In this document: positions 53,936 to 62,900 of the stretch, in pieces
How the letters are laid out: every line of letters starts with the position of its first letter
Position numbering within the stretch: position 1 is the first letter of the stretch
NCBI RefSeq assembly: GCF_004765815.2
Contig: NZ_ML974127.1
Span: 1,156,927 to 1,220,926 of the forward strand
Length of the DNA: 64,000 nt
Direction: 5' to 3'
Origin: Halorussus salinus
GTDB taxonomy: Archaea; Halobacteriota; Halobacteria; Halobacteriales; Haladaptataceae
The notes under the pieces: model-generated
Databases searched by the model: none
What the model was told of the DNA's origin: nothing
What the model saw: the letters and a program-made list of their open reading frames with translations, nothing else
Translations under genes and position numbers: made by a program

Positions 53936-54379
53936 TCAGTCGTCCGAACGAACTTCCTTTCGCCCGGTCAGTTTCTCGGGCACGAGGCGATACTGCCGGA
54001 ACGAGATGTCGTCCGGCGGGTCCTCGAACACGTCTACCTTCGGGATGTCCACGGCCCACATCCCCTGCACCGCGGCCGAGTCGTAGTCCATGTCGGTCAC
54101 GTCTTCCAGTTTCCCCGCGGCGACGACGCTCCGCCACCCGTCGTCGGTCCGGGCGTGCGTGACGAAGCTGACGGGATTCTCGACCACTTCCGTTTTCGCG
54201 CTGTCGTCGGGGAACGCGAGTCTGAAGTAGAAGCTTCCGGCGTCGTAGCCGTAGGAGACCGGCAACGAGAACGGCGGTTCGTCGTTCTCGGTCGAAAACG
54301 AGAGCGTCCCCGTACCGCCGTTACCGAGGAAGTCGTCGCGCTCCTCGTCGCTCAGTTGCACCCACCGTAGCCCTTCCAT
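53936..54379 (-). CDS. pyridoxamine 5'-phosphate oxidase-like flavin-binding protein
   Basis: 147 residues from ATG 54379 (a GTG four codons upstream is possible). The split-barrel FMN-binding fold is suggested by GNGGTGTLSFSTENDEPPFS, PVSYGYDAGSFYFRLAF and NPVSFVTHARTDDGWRSVV, typical of the PNPOx-like/general stress FMN-binding family. The protein may bind FMN or heme and reduce small molecules; specific substrate unknown. It is the last gene of the minus-strand ABC operon (after the permease by about 70 bases). Confidence 0.82.
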   Translation of the reverse strand: MEGLRWVQLSDEERDDFLGNGGTGTLSFSTENDEPPFSLPVSYGYDAGSFYFRLAFPDDSAKTEVVENPVSFVTHARTDDGWRSVVAAGKLEDVTDMDYDSAAVQGMWAVDIPKVDVFEDPPDDISFRQYRLVPEKLTGRKEVRSDD

Positions 54380-54448
54380 GTGGCAGGCCACGACGCCGCG
54401 GTGGAAAACCGCTCTGGTCGAAATACCATCCGGAGTACTATTTTTGCG

Positions 54449-55201
54449 CTACCACGAGAGGCGACTCTCGGCCGCCGCGACCGCGCCGTAGACCGCCATC
54501 CCCTCCGCGAAGAGGACGACGACGGCCGCCAGCACCGCGTCGGTCTGGACGTTCTCCGCGCCGACGAGGACCAGATACCCCAACCCGGCGTCGGTCAGAA
54601 TCCACTCGGCGACGACCGCGCCGACGACCGCGAGCGCGGCCGACTGCTTCAGGCCCCCGAAGACGGCGGGAAGCGCGGCCGGGACCCGAACGCGGAGGAA
54701 CGTCTCGACCGGTCCCGCATCGACCGACCGGAGGAGGTCGAGGTACTCGTCGGGCGTCTCCCGGAGACCGGCGGTCGAACTCACGAACGTCGGGAAGAAC
54801 GAGACGAGCGCGACGAACGTCACCGCGGTCCCCGCGCCGGTGCCTAAATAGACGAGCAGGAGCGGCGCGACCGCGATTTTCGGGAGGACGCGCAACGTGA
54901 CGAGGTAGGGCGCGAGCGCCCGCCGGAGGAGCGTCGAGTGGACGACGACCCCGGCCGCGAGAAAGCCCCCGAGGACGCCGACCGCACCCCCGGCGAGGAC
55001 GGTTTCGAGCGTGACACCGGCGTTCCGGAGATAGAGGCCCGGCCGCGCGAGCAGTCGGTCGCCGACCGCGACGGGCGAGGGGAGGAGATACGGCGGCGCG
55101 TCCAGCAGGGCGACGACGCCCCACCACGCGAGGAGGCCGACGGCCAGCGCACCGGCGGGGAGCGAGACCTGCGCGGCAGGAACGCGGTCGGCGTAGCTCA
55201 T
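54449..55201 (-). CDS. ABC transporter permease, SsuC/ThiX-like (2)
   Basis: 250 residues, about six membrane helices. The EAA loop is near residues 154-170 (DEYLDLLRSVDAGPVET). It aligns with the plus-strand permease at 53094 in the core (PYLVTLRVLPKIAVAPLL compared with PYVVALRVVPVVAVAPLL there) but differs elsewhere, so the two are paralogues. It follows the ATPase gene by ten bases on the same strand. Confidence 0.88.
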   Translation of the reverse strand: MSYADRVPAAQVSLPAGALAVGLLAWWGVVALLDAPPYLLPSPVAVGDRLLARPGLYLRNAGVTLETVLAGGAVGVLGGFLAAGVVVHSTLLRRALAPYLVTLRVLPKIAVAPLLLVYLGTGAGTAVTFVALVSFFPTFVSSTAGLRETPDEYLDLLRSVDAGPVETFLRVRVPAALPAVFGGLKQSAALAVVGAVVAEWILTDAGLGYLVLVGAENVQTDAVLAAVVVLFAEGMAVYGAVAAAESRLSW

Positions 55202-55211
55202 GCAGTGAGTG

Positions 55212-56102
55212 TCACCGGCGTTGGTCCCGCCGGAGTTCGTACCCCTCGTGGAGCGCGGTTCGGACGCGCGCGACCTGCTCCTGAAACGCGGTCGTGCCGT
55301 ACACCGATTCGTCGCGGGGCCGGGGCAGGTCCACGTCGAAGACGCCCGCTATCTCGCCGGGGGCGTCGCTCATCACGACGCACCTGTCGGCGAGGAAGAC
55401 CGCCTCGGGGACGCTGTGGGTCACGAACAGGACGGTCTTTCGCTGTTCGCGCCAGACGCGCCGGACCTCGACGCCCATCTCCTCGCGGGTGAGTTCGTCG
55501 AGTTCGCCGAACGGTTCGTCCATCAGGAGGACCGAGGCCCCGAGGTGGAGCGCCCGCGCGATGGCGACGCGCTGGCGCATCCCGCCGGAGAGTTCGGCGG
55601 GGCGAGCGTCGGCGAACCCCGCGAGACCGACCGTCTCCAGCAGGTCGCGCGCCCGGTCGCGGTCGGGCGACTTCCCGGCCAGTTTCCGGAGGAAGACGAC
55701 GTTTTCGAGCGCGGACTTCCACGGGAGCAGGGCGTGGCGCTGGAAGACGACTCCGAACTCGCCCGCCGCTCTGGCGCGGTCGGGCGACTCGCCGCCGACG
55801 CTGACGGTGCCAGCGGTCGGGGCTTGGAGGCCGCCGACCGCCCGGAGCATGGTCGTCTTCCCGCACCCCGAGGGACCGATGACCGTGACGAACTCGCCCT
55901 CCTCGACTCGGAGGTCCACGTCGGCGAGCGCGCGGACCTCCTCGAAATCGACGGTCACGCCGTCGAGTCGGATGGCGGTCTCGGGCGACTCGCCCGACTC
56001 GCTCGACTGGTCGGTCTCCCCCGACTCCTCGGTCTCGCCGTGCCGGTGGCTCTCGCGTCCCGATTCCGCCGTCGCTCGCGCGCCGGGTTCGTCTCCCCCC
56101 AT
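55212..56102 (-). CDS. ABC transporter ATP-binding protein, SsuB/TauB-like
   Basis: 296 residues. An acidic N-terminal extension (about 1-45) precedes the ATPase core: Walker A GPSGCGKTTM (about 76-85), signature LSGGMRQRVAIARAL (about 170-184) and Walker B SVLLMDEPFGELD (about 190-202), then H-loop VTHSVPEAV. The sequence places it with nitrate/sulfonate/taurine-type ATPases. It is the only ATPase near the two permeases and the binding protein, so it probably serves both. Confidence 0.9.
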   Translation of the reverse strand: MGGDEPGARATAESGRESHRHGETEESGETDQSSESGESPETAIRLDGVTVDFEEVRALADVDLRVEEGEFVTVIGPSGCGKTTMLRAVGGLQAPTAGTVSVGGESPDRARAAGEFGVVFQRHALLPWKSALENVVFLRKLAGKSPDRDRARDLLETVGLAGFADARPAELSGGMRQRVAIARALHLGASVLLMDEPFGELDELTREEMGVEVRRVWREQRKTVLFVTHSVPEAVFLADRCVVMSDAPGEIAGVFDVDLPRPRDESVYGTTAFQEQVARVRTALHEGYELRRDQRR

Positions 56103-56233
56103 CGAGTTCGTGGAACGTAACGGTCCGGAGCCATAGGTGGCTTACGCCCGACTGACTCCGAAAAGTCGTCCGCCGGACCCCGAGCGACGACCGCTGCGAC
56201 CCCGACGACCGCGCCTCGGTCGCGCTCGGCGGG

Positions 56234-57007
56234 TCAGTCGAGTTCTCGATTCGGCGACGCCAGAATGTCGAGACCGCGACTGTAGTACCATACCGGGTCG
56301 CTCTCGGGCGCGTCGAAGCCGTTGGCGCGGAACAGCGTGTTCGTCCCTACGTCGGCGCTCGCCTCCCGGAGCGTCCACGGGTCGTGGCGGATGTCGGCGT
56401 AGCGAATCGCGCCGCCGGGGGCCTCGGTGTAGAAGCGATACCGCTCGGTCAGGAAATGCGCGAGGGTGTCGGGGTCGGGACGGAACTCCTCGCCGGTCGG
56501 TCCGTAGGTCGCGCGGAACGCGACCGGCCGCGCGCCGGGATGGCGGCGGCGACTCTCGAAGCGGACCTCGCCGTCCGCGACCGACCAGTCGATGTCGGCG
56601 CGGTAGTACGGCAGGTGGTGGAGCAGGCGCGCGCCGAGGACGCTCGCCAGTCCCACGCCCGGCAGACCGTCGGCGTCGAGGCTGAAGAAGTAGACGCCGG
56701 GCGTCCGGTCGGTGAACGCTTCGTTCCCGTCGGACTTCCGGTCGGCGGCGGTTCGGTTGCTGGCGTCTCGACTTCCCTCGGGCCGGACGTACGTCCGGAG
56801 GTTGAGTTCCGGTAGTGTCACGCCGAATCCCGACGGCATTCGCCGCGGGCGCACGTCCACGTTGACGTACGGCACGACCGACAGCCACGCAGTAGCGTCG
56901 TAGGTATCCACCGCGAGGGCGTCGGGAAGGTGCGGTTCCACGACCTCGGGCGCGACCGGCCAGTTGGCGAACAGCAGGTGTCGCCAGCCCATGTGCAACT
57001 CGAACAT
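56234..57007 (-). CDS. DUF2071 (YqjF-like) family protein
   Basis: 257 residues starting MFELHMGWRHLLFANWPVAP, the diagnostic N-terminus of the YqjF/DUF2071 family, followed by VEPHLPDALAVDTYDATAWL and a beta-rich body with GVYFFSLDAD and an aromatic-rich end (DPVWYYSRGLDIL). The fold of this family resembles acetoacetate decarboxylase, but its activity is not known. Cytoplasmic. Eight bases separate it from the small membrane protein upstream (57281-57015), so the two may form one transcript. Confidence 0.85.
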   Translation of the reverse strand: MFELHMGWRHLLFANWPVAPEVVEPHLPDALAVDTYDATAWLSVVPYVNVDVRPRRMPSGFGVTLPELNLRTYVRPEGSRDASNRTAADRKSDGNEAFTDRTPGVYFFSLDADGLPGVGLASVLGARLLHHLPYYRADIDWSVADGEVRFESRRRHPGARPVAFRATYGPTGEEFRPDPDTLAHFLTERYRFYTEAPGGAIRYADIRHDPWTLREASADVGTNTLFRANGFDAPESDPVWYYSRGLDILASPNRELD

Positions 57008-57014
57008 GGCGGGG

Positions 57015-57281
57015 TTATCTCCGCTCGACCGTCGAATTTCGAGACCCCGTTCCCGACCGCGATTCGACGCCGGACCGCGGTTCGACGCCCGCCTCGACTT
57101 CGAGGCGACGCTCGACCGCCTCGGCGACGCCGTAGGCGACCCACCCGGTCGCCGCCGCGGCGGTTCCCGCGCCGATGCCCGCGAGGAGTCCCGCCCGCCG
57201 GTCGCGGCCGCGCGACCCGAGGAGGTACGCGACGGCGAAGGAACTGCACCAACTCAGGAGGGCGCTCGCTCGTCTGCTCAT
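57015..57281 (-). CDS. small membrane protein, unknown
   Basis: 88 residues from ATG 57281 with one or two short hydrophobic segments (about 7-22 and 30-50), and an Arg/Ser/Gly-rich C-terminal tail. The frame is open upstream to 57371, but that part is not hydrophobic. Probably in one transcript with the DUF2071 gene that follows. Function unknown. Confidence 0.55.
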   Translation of the reverse strand: MSRRASALLSWCSSFAVAYLLGSRGRDRRAGLLAGIGAGTAAAATGWVAYGVAEAVERRLEVEAGVEPRSGVESRSGTGSRNSTVERR

Positions 57282-57496
57282 AGCTGAACGTAGGGGAGCG
57301 CGGACAAAAGGGTACTCCTCGGTCAGAGAGCAGTGTGGTCGAGGTCGTGCCGGGGCGATTTCCGGCGTCACATCGGGGGGTTCGACCCCGACGAACCGGG
57401 TCGAACGAGCGTCGATAGCGTCCGTAAAGGTGACTATAGGATTAAGAAGACATTATTTTTATTTCCTAGAAGGTCGTGGACCTGTCTCTCAACCGC

Positions 57497-58371
57497 TTAC
57501 TCCGAGAAGTCAGCAAGCGCGGGCTCGAACTCCCGGAACCCGTAGTAGGTTATCAGCACCGCGCCGAGACCCGTCACGACGAGGAGGCCCTGCACGACGA
57601 CCCCCAGTAGCGGAATCCGGCCGAGGAGGTCCGCGGCGACGACGAAGATGGCGACGCCTGCGGCCGCGGCGCGGTCCGGGCGGTCGATGGGGAGCGCCCG
57701 GCCGACCAGATAGCCGTAGACGACGTAAGCGTAAGCGACCGAGAGCAGGCCGACCGCGAGACCGAACAGGCTCACCGGGACGAGAATCAGCGTGAATGCC
57801 ATGAACACGAACAGCGCGAGCGCGGTCGCGCCGGTGAACGCGCCGACGACGCCGCTGACGACCGAATGATGGACCACCGAGTCGGCGACGTTAGCCAACA
57901 GCGCCGGGCGACGGCGTGCGAGCAGGCCGCCGACGAGCGCGAGACCGAGCGCCTGCACCGCGAGAAAGCCCAGTTGCGTCGCCAGCGACCGCTCCTGCTG
58001 GACGAACTCGACCGTCGAGCGTGACCCGAGGGCGGCACCCTCGGCGACCGCGGCGTCCCCGGCAATCGTCCGGAGTTCGCCCGAGACGGCCGCTCCGTCG
58101 GCTATCGAGACGTTCCCCGCAGTTGTACTACGTCGCCCTCGACGGTCCCCGCGACGCGAAGGTCGCCCCCAGCGACGTAGACCACGCCCGAGACCGTCTC
58201 GTTCGCCGGGACCGTGACGGTTCCGCCGCCGACGACGAGGACCTCCTCGATTTCCGTGACCTCGCGGTCGCCGTCGAAGACGACTTCCATCTGCTCGACG
58301 TTCCGGCCGCTGGCGGTCAACAGGAGGACGACGACCACGAGGAGGGGCAGGACTTCGAGCGGGTCGGCCAT
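57497..58371 (-). pseudogene. bactofilin-like polymer-forming membrane protein, frameshifted near 58115
   Basis: Two reading frames together encode one protein. The first (58371 to TAG at 58102) begins with a membrane helix (LPLLVVVVLLLTASG) and a beta-solenoid-like repeat (ETVSGVVYVAGGDLRVAGTV, then EGDVVQL). The second frame continues exactly this pattern (NVSIADGAAVSGELRTIAGD), then RSTVEFVQQERS and about four membrane helices to the stop at 57497. A missing base around 58112-58122 (in CTGCGGGGAACG, minus strand) joins them: one inserted base restores QLxGNVSIADG. The intact product would be about 291 residues. This is a real lesion or a sequencing error; the four-G run is error-prone. Bactofilins form filaments that shape cells. 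The start overlaps the MFS stop by one base. Confidence 0.75.
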
Positions 58372-59747
58372 CAGCGGTTCACCTCCGTGCCGTCCGCGCC
58401 GTCCGCTCGCTCAGGGTGGGCGGCCGCCACCTCGCCGTCCGAGTCCCACGCGGCCGCGACCAGTCGCCGGAGGTACAGCGCCGCGACGAGACCGGCGAAC
58501 AGCAACAGCGCCAGCGCGTTCACGACGTTGAGGTGCGACAGCAGCGTCACGTCGCTACTCTCAAACGAGAGGGCGACCGCCGTACTCAGGAACGTCGCCA
58601 GCCAGCCCGCGAGTCCCACCCCGATTGCGGTGTGGGTCCCGACAGTCTCGGGCGTCGAGAGGTCGGGCCAGAGCGCGAAGTTGAGTGTCGTGTAGAAACT
58701 CACCGCCACCGCGTACACTGCCGAGTTTATCGGCGACGACGGCCCGCCAGCGACGCCGGGAAACCACGCCGCCAGTCGCACGTCGGTCGTGTAGAACAGG
58801 TGTGTCAGCGAGAACAGGCCGAACACCCACAGAAAGAGCCAGTTGCGGTCGAAGTTCGTGTAGAGGACCCCGGCGACGAGCGCCCCCAAAACGTGGACCA
58901 CCCCGAGCGCGAGGTGGTCCGAAAAGTCGGGCGACTGCCACGCGCTCTGGACGAACGTCGGCGTCTCGACGATTCGGAGGAAGCCCAGACTGTCCACGAA
59001 GAACACGCCGAACATCAGGACGACCGGCCCCCAGAAGGCGAAGCTCCGTGTCGAAACCGGCGCGGTCTGGCCGTCGGACCGGCAGAACCGCCCGACGCCG
59101 AACGCTCGCTGTTCGTGCTGGTCGGCGAGCGCCCCGACGAGACGGTTCGCCGCGCCGACGCGCCCCGAAGCCAGTACCCCGAGACCGACCACGGCGGGAG
59201 CCATCGCCGCGACCATCACGGCGCTGAACGTCTCGATGCGCCAGTCGAGCGGATAGACGTTCGCCGCGAAGTACGCCGCCGCCGTAATCGCGGCCGCGAC
59301 GTACCCCCTGTCCTCGACCGGCACGAAGTCGATAGTCATCCCGAACGTCACCGGAATTCCGACGCCGAGTCCGACCGACGCCAACAGAATCCACGCGCCG
59401 AACGCGGGTACGTTCCCGACGAACGGCGCGACCAGCGTCAGGAGAAACTGGACGAGGAGGACCCCGAACAACAGGCGGAACTTGACCCACAGGTTCCGGC
59501 TCCACCCTCGCCGGTCCATCGTTACCCCGGTCGCGACGGCGACGACGAGCGTCAGGAGCGCGAGGGCGGCCATCCACGTCGAGACCTGCCGCTCGGTCAT
59601 CCCGACGAGTCGCGTCCCGAGGTCGAGCAACCCCAACTGGACGAACGTCACGTTGTAGTAGTACCCCGCCGCCAGCAGACCGACGAGGAGTACGTAGCCC
59701 AGCAGGGTCGCCCACTCGCGCTCGCGGACGAAGCCGAACAGTCGCAT
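58371..59747 (-). CDS. MFS-type membrane transporter
   Basis: 458 residues with about 11-12 membrane helices spread through the whole length (for example around 16-40, 55-80, 90-115 and up to 420-445). A loop after the third helix contains MDRRGWSRNLWVKFR, similar to the MFS inter-helix basic motif. A cytoplasmic loop after helix 6 has QHEQRAFGVGRF. Substrate unknown. The stop codon overlaps the first base of the start of the frameshifted bactofilin-like gene, so the two were probably made together. Confidence 0.83.
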   Translation of the reverse strand: MRLFGFVREREWATLLGYVLLVGLLAAGYYYNVTFVQLGLLDLGTRLVGMTERQVSTWMAALALLTLVVAVATGVTMDRRGWSRNLWVKFRLLFGVLLVQFLLTLVAPFVGNVPAFGAWILLASVGLGVGIPVTFGMTIDFVPVEDRGYVAAAITAAAYFAANVYPLDWRIETFSAVMVAAMAPAVVGLGVLASGRVGAANRLVGALADQHEQRAFGVGRFCRSDGQTAPVSTRSFAFWGPVVLMFGVFFVDSLGFLRIVETPTFVQSAWQSPDFSDHLALGVVHVLGALVAGVLYTNFDRNWLFLWVFGLFSLTHLFYTTDVRLAAWFPGVAGGPSSPINSAVYAVAVSFYTTLNFALWPDLSTPETVGTHTAIGVGLAGWLATFLSTAVALSFESSDVTLLSHLNVVNALALLLFAGLVAALYLRRLVAAAWDSDGEVAAAHPERADGADGTEVNR

Positions 59748-59892
59748 CGACTCCTAAGACGACGGTCTCAGCCTTCAATCCTCGCGTCGGGTCGCTCCTC
59801 GGTTGAACGACGGAGGCGTCGAATCCGCAGTATTTTCTATAGCGACATACGATTTGTTACTGGTTTTTACTTCCGCTCTGCTACCGAGAAGC

Positions 59893-59898
59893 CTTTAA
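59893..59898 (+). promoter_or_regulatory. TATA-like box of the topoisomerase VI gene
   Basis: CTTTAA, 29-34 bases before ATG 59927, fitting a short leader or leaderless transcript. Confidence 0.45.
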
Positions 59899-59926
59899 CA
59901 TCTACGCGGCTACGACGTACTACAGA

Positions 59927-62900
59927 ATGCCATCTATCCAGTCGACGCTCGGCGACGAGGAGGGGATCGCCGAGGAGTTGGCCGAGAGCCAACGCCAAAT
60001 CTCCATCGCCGAGTTCTTCGAGAAGAACAAACACATGCTCGGGTTCGACAGCGGTGCCCGAGCGCTCGTGACGGCGGTGAAGGAGGCGGTGGACAACGCC
60101 CTCGACGCCACCGAGGAGGCTGGTATCAAGCCCGACATCTACGTCGAAATCGACGACTCGGGTGACTACTACACCCTCGTCGTCGAGGACAACGGGCCGG
60201 GCATCACCAAAGAGCAACTCCCCAAGGTGTTCGGGAAGTTACTCTACGGCTCACGGTTCCACGCCCGAGAACAATCGTTGACTCCCGACCAGCGATTGCT
60301 GGTACGGCGGAACGGCGAACTCGATTTCGTTCCCATCGGGGTGCTCTGTGACGCCTACCTCCCGCAGGAGGGGGCAGAAACGGCTCCGATTCCGGACGAG
60401 ATAGAGGCCCCGGCGTTCAACCGTGAAACGCACGAGATGACGTGGGAGCCAGTTACGCACGCCATCCGACACGAGACGGACGAACGAACCTACGAAATTA
60501 CGACGGAAAAGGGTCGAGCAGTCGAGGTTACTGGAAACCATAGCCTGTTCAGCGTCACGGCAGAAGGTGAGACGAAGGAAGTGAGTGCCGGAGAGTTGGA
60601 AGCAGGTGATACGGTTCTGACACCTCGAACCCTCCCCGGCTTCGAAGAGACCGTTTCGGAGGTGAACCTCCTAAACCACTTGACCATCGACCAACTCGAA
60701 GACCGGCGAGTGTACGTCTACGGATTCGACGAGGAGACGCTAGCCGAACTCCGGTCGGGAGAAACGATCCGTCGCAAGCCCTCGGAGGACAGCAGTCGAA
60801 AGCGGTACTACTACCGGTACGATGGCGTCGAAATCCTTCGAGACAGTTTAGAGCAGAATTACGTCGAGAAAGGGTATCTACCAGCCGAGAAGGTGGTAGA
60901 ACTCGGCTGGGAAGAGAAAGCCGCCGACTGTGAACTTCGAACGTACCAAGTCGGCGGCGAGGAGACCGGGATGCCAGTCACGGTTCCGCTGTCGAAGTCG
61001 TTCGTGGAACTGGTAGCCCACTACATCTCCGAGGGACACACCGACGACCGTCAGATCGGCTTTACTTTCGGGTCCCACGAGTCGAACCTCATCGAGACGA
61101 CCGAGCGGGCTATCGCAAAGGTCGGCTGTTCGACCACGACGGTTGACCGGAAGCGAAACTCGACGCGAGTGAAAGCCTTCGGCTCACCGCTGGCGATGTT
61201 CCTCAAGAACGTCTGTGGCGACACTGCTCGAACCAAGCGAATTCCGGACTTCGTGTTCGAGGCGGATAGCGAGTATCAGCGGCAGTTCATCGCCGCGCTG
61301 TATCAGGGAGACGGGTCGGATTCACATCCGAGCAACGAACTTTCCCACACTACGACGAGCGAGACGCTAGCTCGACAACTTTCGGTCCTCTGGAACATGC
61401 AGGGGGTGCTGGCGAGTACAGAGACCGTCGAGAACGCCAGCGGGTACGCCGACGACTCGGCGACTACGTATCGAACGAAGGTCTACGGTGAGGATGTCGA
61501 AATCAGCGACGTTTTCGAGGCAGAAATCGCGTCTGGAGAACAGCAGTACAAGCGAATCCCGACATCGTTGCTAGAGGACCTTCGAGTTGGGCACGTCGGG
61601 AGTAAGACGGTGCCGGACACTATCCCCGGTCTGCTCGTCGGTGTCGGCGTCGGATCGAAAATCAAGCACGCGGAAGTGTACCAGACACTTATCGAGGACG
61701 CGATAGCAGGCGAGTACGTCGAGAAACCCCGGTACGTTCACAATTTACAGGAGATGGGGCTTCTCGACGACGACCACCGTCCGACCGAGAAGTTGGCCGA
61801 CCTCTGGGAGAGCATTCAGAACCTGCACGGACTCACGGACACCGACATGTGTCTGCTCCGAGTCGAGAACGTCGAGGAGACCGAACCACCGGAGTACGTC
61901 TACGATATATCGGTTCCCGGTGCGACCGGACGCGACGAGAATTTCGTCGTCGCCAACGATGGAGCGCTCAGCGTCAAGAATAGCCGCGGTCAGCAAGGAA
62001 TCGGGATTTCGGCGGCTGTCCTCTACTCCCAGTTGACTTCCGGCAAACCGGCCAAGATTACGAGCAAGACCGAGGCCGGGTCCGAGCAGTACTTCGAACT
62101 CATCATCGACACCGACGAGAACGAACCGGAAATCAAAGACGAGTCGGACTCGCCGCCCGCGGGCAAGCACGTCAACGACACCCACGGGACACGCATCGAG
62201 TTGGAGATGGAGGGCAACATGCGCGCCCGCCAGCAACTCCAGCGCTACATCAAGCACACCGCGGTCGTGAACCCTCACGCCCGCATCGAGTACCGCGAGC
62301 CGGGCATGGACGAGCCACAGCAGTTCCAGCGCGCCGACGGCGCGGAACTCCCCGCCGAGACCGAGGAGATTCGCCCGCACCCCCACGGCGTCGAGTTGGG
62401 GACCGTCCTGAAGATGCTCGCCAGCACGGATTCGCACAGCGTCTCGGGGTTCGTCCAAGAGGAGTTCACCCGTGTCGGCCGGAAGACCGCCGACTCCATC
62501 CTCGACAACTTCCGGGACCGCCACTTCGGCCGCGAGGCCGCGTGGCAACCCCCTCAGGCTCACGAGAAGTCGGACCTCGCACGCGCGGTGGCGAACGCGG
62601 TCTCGAACAAGAGCAAGGACGCGACCGCCGCCTTCGGCGACGAAGTGGCCGAAGCAGTCACCGGCCGCAACCGCGTCGCCTACAGCGAACTGGTCGAAAT
62701 CGTCGCCGAGACCGCGGATTCGGTCGGCGAAGAGTACGACGAGACGTTCGGCGATACGGTACAGGAAAACGCAGTCGAAGCCGCGTGGGAGCGACTCACC
62801 GGCGACCGCACGAGCGACCTCTACCAACTCGTGGACAAGGCAACCAGCACGCGCAAGGACGACGAGACGGTCCACGGTCTCGCCGAGCGCCTCGCCAAGC

